Shown piece after piece: positions 54,617-64,000 of a stretch of DNA of 64,000 nucleotides. The DNA is taken from NCBI GenBank assembly GCA_015680905.1, contig CM027384.1:64673001-64737000 (forward strand). Reading direction: 5' to 3'. How positions within the stretch are numbered: the first letter of the stretch is position 1; every line of letters begins with the position of its first letter. The notes beneath the pieces are model-generated. The model searched no databases. It saw only the letters and a list, made by a program, of their open reading frames with translations, and was not told the origin of the DNA. This DNA is from Coptis chinensis. Its lineage: Eukaryota; Streptophyta; Magnoliopsida; Ranunculales; Ranunculaceae. The position numbers were made by a program, and so were the translations under genes.

Positions 54617-55849
54617 TTTAACAATCTTTGGTTTTTATTTATTTATCTTTTATATAAAAATGTACAAGTCGAGAAGAACGTGTCAACAACACGAAATCAA
54701 ATAAAACAACACATCACAAACAGCTTAACTTTCGGGCAACTTTCATATGGGCTCTGGGCGAACCCAATCCAGCCGGACCGGTGGCTTACCCTTTATGTTT
54801 TGGGGGCCTAGGGTTTAGGGCCGGTACCATCCTTTGACCAATGTGCAATGGTCTAATAATAATATTACCCTTAGTACATATGGTATAGCCTCAAACCGCC
54901 CGAAAGCGATCCACATAGAAAACTGAGCGGGGGTTGGCCTGGTGGAATCCATTGCCCGTCTGAACTAGGAAATATCCGATGGTGCATATCCGCGACTCTC
55001 TTTGGGCACCATCTTTGGGTGCTAATAAAACAAAAGCGAGTATATACATGTTGAGTCTTTTAACGTCGGATCCTCAAGGCGAAAGTGAGTCTTTTAACGT
55101 CGGATCCTCAAGGCGAATGTGAGTCTTTTAACGTCGGATCCTCAAGGCGAATGTGAGTCTTTTAACGTCGGATCCTCAAGGCGAATCCCAACCACAATGG
55201 AAAAACGGGACGGCGGCGAAGTTTATCTGTTGAGCTGGTGTGTCGACAATAATATACCTTATACCGGCTCATCTCGGATAAAAGATCAAGACACGGACAT
55301 AAAGGAGTTTGGCGGTTCATACACCACCCCATCCTTTTAAACAAATTAAACTTTTCGAGCAAAAGTACTACGACCATTACCAATTCGAGATGGGTGAGAT
55401 TTGGACCAAATGATGAGTTGGAGTTAAAGCGAGGAAGAGAATAGAAAAGGGAGGAGAAAGAAGGAGTTGAAATTTTTGGTACCCATTGTTTTCACGGAGG
55501 CCGCGTTTGCTCGATTATCGAGAAGACATTTATACTCGGTTAAAGTAGAGTTTTTAAATGGACTAAGGTTCCGGCTTGCAACCACACACTCTAGGGAATT
55601 TTAGAAAAGAAAATAGAAGAGGGGCCGGCTACCCTAATGGCATACTTTTCTGTTTAAATATATGGAAAGAAGTACACCGGCCGAATCTCTATTAGTGCAA
55701 TGCGTGTAAATTTGGATCATTGAGAAGAGTCTCTTCGACATCACGGAGGCGCAACTCATGATAATGTTTAAAGTGGCCATTTACTTGGAATTAAGCTACC
55801 ATCATTTTAGTTTTTTCCACGAGAGATAGCCCCATAAGGGGTGGCCAGC
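54147..55849 (-). other. Spacer between pol and alpha ORF 1 of element B
   Basis: No gene. It contains an (ATT) microsatellite (54,585-54,620) and four 34-bp tandem repeats at 55,052-55,186. Confidence 0.6.
55052..55186. repeat. Four exact or near-exact 34-bp tandem repeats
   Basis: Unit TGAGTCTTTTAACGTCGGAT plus CCTCAAGGCGAAtG, starting at 55,052, 55,086, 55,120 and 55,154, with one base difference seen. No spacer, so not a CRISPR-like layout. Confidence 0.9.
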
Positions 55850-57000
55850 GAGAAGCGATGAAAGGACCGGACCATCGAGTTTTTAATTTTCTGGAAAAAT
55901 GTGTAATCTTGAGTTGTACATCAAAACTTTTTGACCGACTTTGAACTCTTTTCGCAATATGTGCTTGTCATGCACTCTTTTCATGTTGGCTTTATAGGAT
56001 TTAGAGATCATAGGCATCACTCGAATTTCCTCAAGCTCATTTAAGCGCAATTTTCTTTTTTTCGCTGCCATGTTAGTGTTATAATTGAGGCTTTTGATGG
56101 CCCATAGAGCCGCGGTGCTCAAGTTCAACCGGCGGATGACAAGGTTTTCAAAAAACGAGGCGATCTGGGAGACATCCCTATAGGTGTCTTAAAAGGCTGT
56201 TACGTATACCCACAAGGCATCAAATAATCGTAGAGACCGATCTTTTCTAGATGGATTGGCGGTTTTTTCCAAAATGGATTTTATTTCTCGATTAGAGACT
56301 TCTACTTGACCAACTTGGTTTGAGGATGATCTGGAGTTGCCACTTTGTCGCGTGACTCCATATTTCTTTACTAATGATTCAAAATTTTATTGCAGAAATG
56401 TTTTCCCCGTCACTAATTATAGCTTTTGGAACACCAAATCGAGAAAATATTTTCTTTTATAAACAAAAGCGACCGTTTATGATCGTTAGCTCGACATGCC
56501 AATGCCTCAATCCATTTTGACACATAGTCAACTGCTACAAGTATGTATAGGAAGCCATGAGAATTTGGAAATGGACCCATGAAGTCGATGCCCCATACAT
56601 CAAAGATTTCCACAATTAGAATGGGATTTAAGGGCATCATATTACGTTGAGTAATCGACCTAACTGGCGGCGATTGCATGCTTTGCAATGCTCATGTGCA
56701 TCTCTAAACAGTGTTGGCCAATAAAAACCACATTGTAGAACCTTGGCGCAGTTTTCTTACCACTAAAATGACCACCACAAGATTGTTCATGGCGGAAGGA
56801 TAACACATCGTTGTGTTCCCGTCGAGAATGCAACGGGATGGATTAGTTAGTCCGAACAATACTTGAAAGAGGTAGGGATCATCCCGAAATAGAATTTCAC
56901 AGATGGATAAAACTTTTTCCGGTCATTCTGAGACCAAGATAAAGGAACTTCCTCGGTAACTAAGTAATTTACTATGTCAGCGGTACCAAGGGGCGAAAAA
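55850..57000 (-). pseudogene. Element B integrase remnant
   Basis: Pieces in several frames, all alignable to element A. 56,688-56,413 holds the core start with [20 protein letters not shown]; 56,128-55,883 the C-terminal domain (NELEEIRVMPMISKSYKANM, FKVGQKVLMYNSRLHIFP). Loss is by many one- and two-base deletions. Confidence 0.8.
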
Positions 57001-57039
57001 TAGAGTACAAGTGTTCATCCGGAAAGGAATCACGATAGG

Positions 57040-58520
57040 TTCGATGTCGATATCAACATCATCGACAAGTCTTGATAAATGGTGCTGCAACCACATTTTA
57101 AGCTACCTTTTTATCTCTAATTTCGAGAGTAAACTCTTTTAAAAGGAGAATCCATCGGATCAACCTTTGTTTTGCATCTTTTTTCGCTAATAGATAACAA
57201 AGTGTCGCATGGTCGATGTAGACAATAGTTGGAGAACCCACTAGGTAAGGAAGAAACTTATCTACGCGTATACAATGGCGAAAACTCTTTCTCGGTGGTG
57301 GTATAGTTACGTTGAGCTTCATTAAGGGGTTTTACTCGCATAGTAAATGACAACCGGCTTATCTTCTCGGCGTTGCCTAGTACAGCTCCTATAGCATAGT
57401 TAAAACTCGTCACACATTAATTCAAAAGGTTTAGACCAATCGGTGGTTGAATTATGGGGCGATAGTTAATCGCGGTTTTAATACCTCAAAGGCTTGTTTG
57501 CAACCTGAAACTGAAATCAAAAAGCGGCATCTTTAAGCGGGAGATTGGGTTAAAGGTCTAGCAACCTTTGAGAAATCTTGAATAAATCTCCTATAGAAAC
57601 CTGCGTGTCCTAAGAATCTTGCGAATGTCTCGAACTATTTTTGGTATAGGAAGTGAAGCAATTTTTTTCTATCTTAGCTTTGTCGACTTGATTCCGTCCT
57701 TTGAAGCGATATGTCCTAAAACTATTCCTTTAGTAATCATGAAATGGCATTTTTCCCAATTAAGAACAAGGTTTTCTCTTCACAACGTGTAAAGACCTTT
57801 TCAAGATTTGATAGGCGACTATCGAAAAATCTCCATAAATTGAGAAGTCGTCCATGAATACTTCCATAAACCGTTCAACCATATCACTGAAAATATGAAG
57901 CATGCGGCGTTGAAAAGTACCGGTGCATTGCAAAAGCCAAAAGGCATTCGTCTATATGCAAATGTACCAAATGGACGGTTGAGCGTTGTCTTTTCTTGAT
58001 CGGCGGTCTATGACTATCTGAAAATAACCGGAATAACCATCAAGAAAGTAGTAATAGGCATGACCGCTAAACGTTCGAAAGCATCGATCGATGAATGGAA
58101 GTGGAAAGTGATCCTTACGGTGGCGGCATTAAGTTTCGCGATAGTCAATGCATATTAAGCCATTTCTTTGGGATCTGGCGGAAATGCATTCATCTTTATC
58201 ATTTAGCGCATAACCGTAATGCCAGATTTCTTTGGAACTACGTGTATACGGGACTCACCCAAACACTATCGAGATAGGGTAAATAATACCGCATCTAGTA
58301 ATTTTAACACCTCCTTTCGGACCACATCTTTCATGGTAGGGTTTAAAAGCGTATTTGTGGTTCACGCGGCGTCCTAGCATTTTCTTCCGGTGTATCACGA
58401 TGGGTGCACACATTAGGTTCAATGCCTTTAATGTCATCGAGGGACCATCCAATAGCGAGCGATGTTGTTGAATGACATTAATTAAACGAGCTTCACGATC
58501 GTCGATCAATTGTGAAGAAA
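57040..58520 (-). pseudogene. Element B reverse transcriptase-RNase H remnant
   Basis: Matches element A throughout but in shifting frames. The catalytic segment [14 protein letters not shown] lies near 57,835-57,880; the RNase H end in 57,322-57,098 reads [20 protein letters not shown], where element A has YTDHAAF. Frameshifts occur roughly every 50-150 bases, so no functional enzyme can be made. Confidence 0.8.
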
Positions 58521-58859
58521 TAATAAGCGGGTGGCGACCATCGGCATCAAGTTATGCGTATTTTAATTCGAAGGAAGAGGTTTTAATTCAGGGGTGGTGG
58601 AGTGGGTATTAAAGATTCTTGAGGAAGGTCATCATCCATGTAGTAAACAGTTGATGATCATCCAAGTTACTAGACATCAACTGTTGTAGGGTCAAATAAT
58701 GGCTTACGACTCTAATAACTCATTTACTTCTTGTGTATAATCATCGCCCTCAAACTTCGAATTAAGCTAAAGGAAAGAAATTGGTACACTTCATCTTCGG
58801 GGAAAAGAGTTTATGCAATACTCTTGCGGAATCTTTAACAACCACTGTTGACCTCACCA

Positions 58860-59549
58860 TCAATGTCGGGCTCTAGAAAGTTGTTTCATCAACTTGAACA
58901 CATTCACCTCGACCGAAAGATTTCCGAAGGACATGGTCATGGAACCATCTCGACAGAGTTAATAAGAGCATTAGCGATGGCGAGGAACGGGGCGTCCTAA
59001 GATGATTGGAATGGAATCACATGCAACTTCGTATCCAAAATAACAAAGTCTACGGGATAGAAGAAATCTTGGACTTTTACAAGGGCGTTTTCCACAATTC
59101 CTTTTGGATACTTTATGGAACGATCGCTAACCGTAGAGTCATGGTGGTAGGTTTAAGTTCATGAAGACCTAGTTGTTTAAATAAATAATATGGAAGTAAG
59201 TTCACACTAGCTCCTAGGTCTAGTAGAGCGTGTAGCCGTGTATTTGTCACCTAAGGTGCATGGAACCGTTGGTCTACCGGGGGTCCTTGTATTTTACTAT
59301 ACCATTGTGTTCGGTAATGGAGGGAAACTGTTCAGTGAGGAACGCTTGTTGAGGAACGTTAGTTCTTCTTTTTGTGGTGCACATATCTTTCAGAAATTTT
59401 GCATGTTTTGGTAATAATTTTAAGGCATCGAGAAAAGGTAAGTTTATTGTTAAATTTTGAAAAGTCTCTCGAATTTCAGCAAAATTGTCATCAGGTTTAT
59501 TCTTTGCCAAGCGTGCTAGGAAACGGTGCCTTAGGGCGGAATTTGGCAA
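58860..59549 (-). pseudogene. Element B protease region
   Basis: 59,549-59,274 is the segment before the protease: INLPFLDALKLLPKHAKFLK and TKRRTNVPQQAFLTEQFPSI, common in Athila. The protease active site LDLGASVNLLP lies near 59,195-59,225 with its Asp kept. The frame is lost around it. VNVFKLMKQL near 58,905 marks the linker where element A was hit by B. Confidence 0.7.
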
Positions 59550-59979
59550 AAGGGTCTACTTGCTTGTTTCCTACATTCGGAGGTGTTGACTCTGTTGAAT
59601 CTGGGGAATCTTCCGTAGGTTCATTCTTAGAAATAGATTCCTTGGAACCCTCCTATTCTTTTGGTTGATCATCCGCATCACGTATCGATTGTCGGCAGTT
59701 TTTCCGGATCGTAGAGTCGTGATTGCATGGACCTCACCTTGGGTGGGGTGCTTGTACCGAGGGGCATTAATCGATTCAAAGGCCGTGTTTTTGGTTTAGG
59801 GTTTGGAACTGCTTGTCGCAGGAAACACGCCTTTCGACTCTTTTCTTGCGCCAATTCTTTGAAGTGATTGTTGGATAGACGTTAAAATTTGAGACCTGTT
59901 GGTTCATGTAAGCCGGGAAAGTCTCATTTGTCCTATCCATAATGGTTGGCGCGAGGTTGTTACAACGGTAGTAGTTCTC

Positions 59980-61313
59980 GATTATTGCTTGAAGTTGTTG
60001 ATTATAGTTGGGATTTGGATTAAAATTTGGAACAAGGTTTGCGGTTGGTCGATAATTAGCATTAAATTATTTTGAAATTGACCTTGTTGGTATTGTTGAT
60101 TATTTCCTTGGCGGTATGGAATAAAATTATTGGTAGGTCGAGCGGGTTGATTAAGCGAAACCGGGATGAGCCCCATTTGTTGGTTATTTTGGCGCCAAGA
60201 AATTCGGATGTTATCTCCACGGTGCATTAGGAATGTTGAATGCACATGCCTCCTCCGCTTGTTGAGTAGGGAAGCATATAACAAAGGGACAATATGCATC
60301 GGGATGATCGGGACTAAGACAAAGGACACAAGGAGGCGGTGTCAGCGTTCATGACCGGTTTTGGTAGTTGATCGTTTACTTGAACTGCAAGGGCATCTAC
60401 TTTTTAGTTAGGGATTCTATCAAATTTTTATTTCGGGATCGGGTTTTACCTCAAAATAGATGTGGCTTTTGTAACGGTATCCTTTGATGATCTAGGCGGC
60501 TCGGTGTTACCCGATGTGTACCTTTTTTAAGCGCTTGTTTTTCAAGAAAAGTATAAGCTTCAGGTAGCTCCTTTGTCCATGAAGCAACCTCCGTTCATTA
60601 TATCAAGAGTTTCTTTTTGATGATCGAATGGACCACTAAAGAATGAATGAACAAGGACAGCTTTTTCTAGTTGGTGGTGAGGACATTCTAACGGAAAGAT
60701 CGATAAAAAGCGACTCCATGCTTCCGTAAAGGATTCATGAGGATTTTTGACGGAAGAATTGAATTTTCGAAGCATTTTAGTTGTTTTCTTCGAGTGTAAA
60801 ACTGAAGCATGAAAGCTTGAACTAGTTTATTCCATGTGTCTATGGATTGTGATTGTTGTCCTGCTAGCCAGATTGATGCTTTTTCCGCTAAAGTGAATGG
60901 AAACAGTCGAAGCAAGAGTTGTTCCTTAGAGACTGCTGGATGATGAAATATTGTTGCCACTTGTTGAAGTCTACGAAGATGATTGTACAGTTTTTCATGC
61001 TCCAAACCATGATATATTGGTAACAAACTGAAAATGTTTGGTGGGATACGAAAATCACCGACAATGTCCTCAAGTTTGATGCAGGAAGAAGGTCCTTCCT
61101 GTAATGCAGTATAGAAGTCGAGGAGGGGCTTCTCTGGCTGAAGTGGAGGATCGTCGGCCATAATGACAAAGTTGATGGCGACGAAGGATTGTGATGAAGG
61201 TAATTAGCAGAAGAAGAACAATTTTTAGGTGAGAACTTACGCAATTGCTTATCGTATTTTTTTCGACGATAGGTATGTTCAATTTCTTTAGTGGAACCGG
61301 ACCTTAATCTCAT
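59980..61313 (-). pseudogene. Element B gag
   Basis: Opens MRLRSGSTKEIEHTYRRKKY at 61,313, a common Athila start. The main domain is in another frame, 61,161-60,688: LRRLQQVATIFHHPAVSKEQ, LLRLFPFTLAEKASIWLAGQ and SIDTWNKLVQAFMLQFYTRR. It continues in 60,775-60,560 (SFTEAWSRFLSIFPLECPHH). This is the retrotransposon Gag fold with its LFPF...W signature. A CCHC knuckle CVLCLSPDHPDAYC is near 60,310. At least three frame changes are needed to read through. Confidence 0.8.
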
Positions 61314-62965
61314 GCAAGCATAAAATTAGATCTAACTTACAGAAGGAATTATAAGGACTCGAATTTTATTATTATCTTAAGCATTAGGATTGAACAACAT
61401 ATGCCTAAGCTGCCGCTAACGTAGCAGTGAAGCTAGGAATACGTGTGCATAAACCAACAGCCAGGTCACAAGATAGATATGAGGGAGGATTTCCGTGCAA
61501 GCACGGTTCTAATTAAGTAACATCAATCTTTCAAGTTTCCTAGACACCATTGGAATATGATTTAAGATTTATGGAATTAAAATTTATGCAAAGGTGGTAG
61601 TAAATTAATTTTAATTTAATTTTAATTTAATTTTTTTTTAATTATTATTATTATTATTTTATTTTATTTTTTTTTTAAAGATTTATGCAACGGTTAAAAT
61701 ACAAACATGCAAATACGATCTACTCAGACAATACTATGTACAGTAGCATGTGAAGGTACTCTACTCATACATATAGCTATACGAATAGGCAAGCTTGTGT
61801 CATCGATAATTATTTCCATACGTACAGGCAAATAAACATCAGTAATACGTATATGTACGCTAATTTGTAAATCGATATTACGTAAACGTATATCAACAAG
61901 ATAGGGGAATTTGAATCACTCATGCATTATCTAAATACCTTAGCATCACGAATCTGATATACATCACCTTGAGAATAGATGACAAAACTAAACATGCAAA
62001 GTATTATACCTAAACTAAAATCGACTCTTGTATTGCATAATAAATCGATTTCGACAATACTCATTGAGATTGCGAATGTCCTATAGAGAGCGACTTTACC
62101 CGTAGGTTTAGAAACAACTTACCCAACTCAGATTTTAACCCTCGTTGGAATGTTCTCCTCTTTCTTGACAAAATCGACTTATTAGACAAGACCGTTAATG
62201 CGTTATCGTAGAAAATATCAAACATGTAACAAGAAACATTTATCGTTAGAAAGACATATACCCATGCAATACAGTACCATTAATATGTAAATATACATTC
62301 ATATGCAATTCATGTCCGTGTAATCGTATATAAATATTTACCGGTATACGAACTTGATTCATGCATAATTCTAGGCTAAAACTTAAATAATAATCCATAA
62401 ATATTTCCTAATACTATATACATGGCATACATGCAGAAAAACATAAAAAAAAAAAATTACACTAATACTGAAAATTGGAACCTGTAGCTTCCCGCGTTTT
62501 CGCCCTTGAACTGAAACAAACGTTTCAATTCGTCGATGCGATTAATCCCAAAGGATTATCGAATTTTTCATGTACAGGATCAGATATTTAGGCCTGGAAA
62601 TGTAGCAAGATAGATCTGTAGATGCTGGTGGTTGAACAGGAGCAGCAAAAAAGAAAAATCACTTTCATGGGCTGAGTTACACTACTTGTACGACTACACA
62701 CCCGCGCACGCGTATCAAGTAATCCACAGTAAGTTCAATTTTTTATGGAAGTCTTATAATCTCCTGTAGTTTTGTTTCCCAGTCCTAACTTTGTGTACCT
62801 GCAAGTGGAACGAAAAAATTTAAATCGAACAGGTCTATTGTAAGTGAAAAAAATACGAATTTGAACTAAAAAATGCAAACGAACGACAAGGAAAGGAATG
62901 AAGAGAATGGGGGTTCCCCCTTGATGCAACTTCCGATCTTTAGCATGAGTTCTATGGCTTTAGAA
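61314..62965 (-). other. Leader of element B
   Basis: No gene. A+T-rich, with a repeated TTTTAATTTAA block and T/ATT runs at 61,607-61,680. The part next to the primer site resembles element C 4,260-4,400. Confidence 0.6.
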
Positions 62966-62979
62966 CAGCAGCGGTGCCA
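62966..62979 (-). other. Primer binding site of element B
   Basis: Minus strand reads TGGCACCGCTGCTG, two bases inside the LTR edge at 62,982; similar to element C's TGGCGCCGCTACCA. Confidence 0.75.
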
Positions 62980-62981
62980 TT

Positions 62982-63632
62982 TGATATAAGCTTGGAGAAC
63001 ACTACTTAGAGTTTTGAACTCTCTAAATTAATGTAAAAGCAATCAAGATTCCTTACTCACGATCTTCGTTTCGTAGAGTTTGAATAAGGATTCGAACTAA
63101 CCTAAAGCTTAGAACAACTAAAAATTAGATGTTACAATAAAGGGAAATTAAGGAGTAAGGATATAATATAAATGTTAGATTTTTCCTTCCTATACAAACA
63201 TTAATAAAAACATTAACAATGAAAACATGCACTTAATACCGAAATGGAAATTTTAAAGAGAAATTGGAGAGTTAATCCTCTTCATGTGAAACTATCATTA
63301 GTGTTGATTTGAAATAGGTTTTAATTCTTCCTAGACTCATAGACAAGTCCCTAATGGAAAAATAGATTTGATCCCTAGCATGCATGGCTCACTAAATAGC
63401 TCATACATGCTAGCAAGTGAAACCAAACAATGACTTATCTCTAAGCTCATTGCTTGATTTCTAACTAAACTCTACACCAACTACCATTTTGGGGTAGGAT
63501 GTAGAGTTAGTTGTTCTTCCTAAACCTAACAAACCAACAATTGGTTTACCCTCACATGAGTTAGACTAACTCCCCAAAAGGGAAGTTAGATCATGATCCT
63601 TGTGACAAAGACTTATGAACTAATAAAAACAC

Positions 63633-63669
<37 letters not shown>

Positions 63670-64000
63670 AATATCCACAACCAAACTCACTTCTATATTT
63701 TCTAGAAGAACAAGTGTTCCTCCATTAAAACTATTACAAGCTTTTTAATAAAAACCAAAACTAACTTCTCATTTTCACTAAGGAACTAAAATAATACCAT
63801 GTGAGGAAAATAAGTCAAGGGAGTAAATGGAGTGTCCCCCACCCTTGTCTAATTTCTTCTCCATTTTAGAGAAATCTCATTTCCTCCCACGTGAATTATC
63901 AAACCACATTGATTCATTTTTATCTACCACATTAAAACAAAGTGACACCTTGCCTTTTTCTCACTATTAACACCTAATCTAATTTATTACATGCAAGGTA
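62982..64000 (-). repeat. 5' LTR of element B (partial, cut by window end)
   Basis: Starts TGATATAAGC and follows the left copy to the last base. Its (AG) microsatellite (about 63,637-63,666) is longer than in the left copy. Confidence 0.9.

Larger units (their letters stand above)
42775..64000 (-). mobile_element. Element B: Athila-like Ty3/gypsy retrotransposon with three accessory ORFs (5' LTR runs off the window)
   Basis: The two LTR copies (42,775 and 62,982) are nearly identical; a polypurine tract follows the left one and a primer binding site precedes the right one, so the element reads right to left. Order: leader, gag, protease, RT-RNase H, integrase, alpha ORF 1, alpha ORF 2, beta ORF, 3' untranslated region. 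A solo-LTR-like insertion (45,710-49,412) splits the 3' region. Expected target duplication is ATGGC (42,770-42,774). Confidence 0.9.

Noticed and set aside
1-64000. Host protein-coding gene
   Set aside because: All recognisable coding sequence belongs to LTR elements; no other exon pattern was found.

Overview
This is a stretch of a repeat-rich plant nuclear genome, most likely a eudicot judged by its element families, made almost wholly of transposable elements. I found no host protein-coding gene, tRNA or rRNA gene. The elements are named C, D, F, E, A, B and G here. All the main ones are LTR retrotransposons, and most are broken. Left block (1-17,037): C (1-5,942, minus strand) is an Athila-like Ty3/gypsy relative that lacks reverse transcriptase and integrase. 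It sits in the antisense gene of D (5,943 to about 14,790), a Tat-lineage Ty3/gypsy element with gag-pol on the minus strand, an 80-bp tandem repeat array and a plus-strand spliced antisense ORF. Then come about 1 kb of unassigned DNA, one end of a CACTA-type DNA transposon and the 3' end of a Ty1/copia element. Right block (17,226-64,000) is one nested stack. F is an old Ty1/copia element (17,226 onward) whose 3' LTR is interrupted by E, a plus-strand Tat element (23,750-32,604). E's antisense gene is interrupted by A, a minus-strand Athila element (32,605-42,774). A's pol is interrupted by B, a second minus-strand Athila element (42,775 to beyond the window end). B's 3' untranslated region holds G, a solo-LTR-like insertion of 3.7 kb (45,710-49,412). 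The right halves of F, E and A must lie beyond 64,000. The insertion order is therefore F, then E, then A, then B, then G. Smaller insertions include a Tourist-like MITE in F and a short insertion with 16-bp direct repeats in C's LTR. How the parts fit: gag, protease, reverse transcriptase, RNase H and integrase in each element are the usual replication set, and most copies carry frameshifts, stops or lost catalytic residues. The most interesting parts are accessory. (1) D and E, which differ in sequence and orientation, both carry an antisense gene downstream of pol with homologous protein sequence and a phase-1 intron at the same place. (2) The Athila elements carry tandem cassettes encoding proteins like the 'putative plant transposon protein' family: one in C, two in A and three in B, with polypurine-tract-like sequences beside several of them. 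(3) F's leader contains a series of small hairpins with a shared CACA-type loop and compensating stem changes. (4) C and A share clusters of a GC-rich short repeat.
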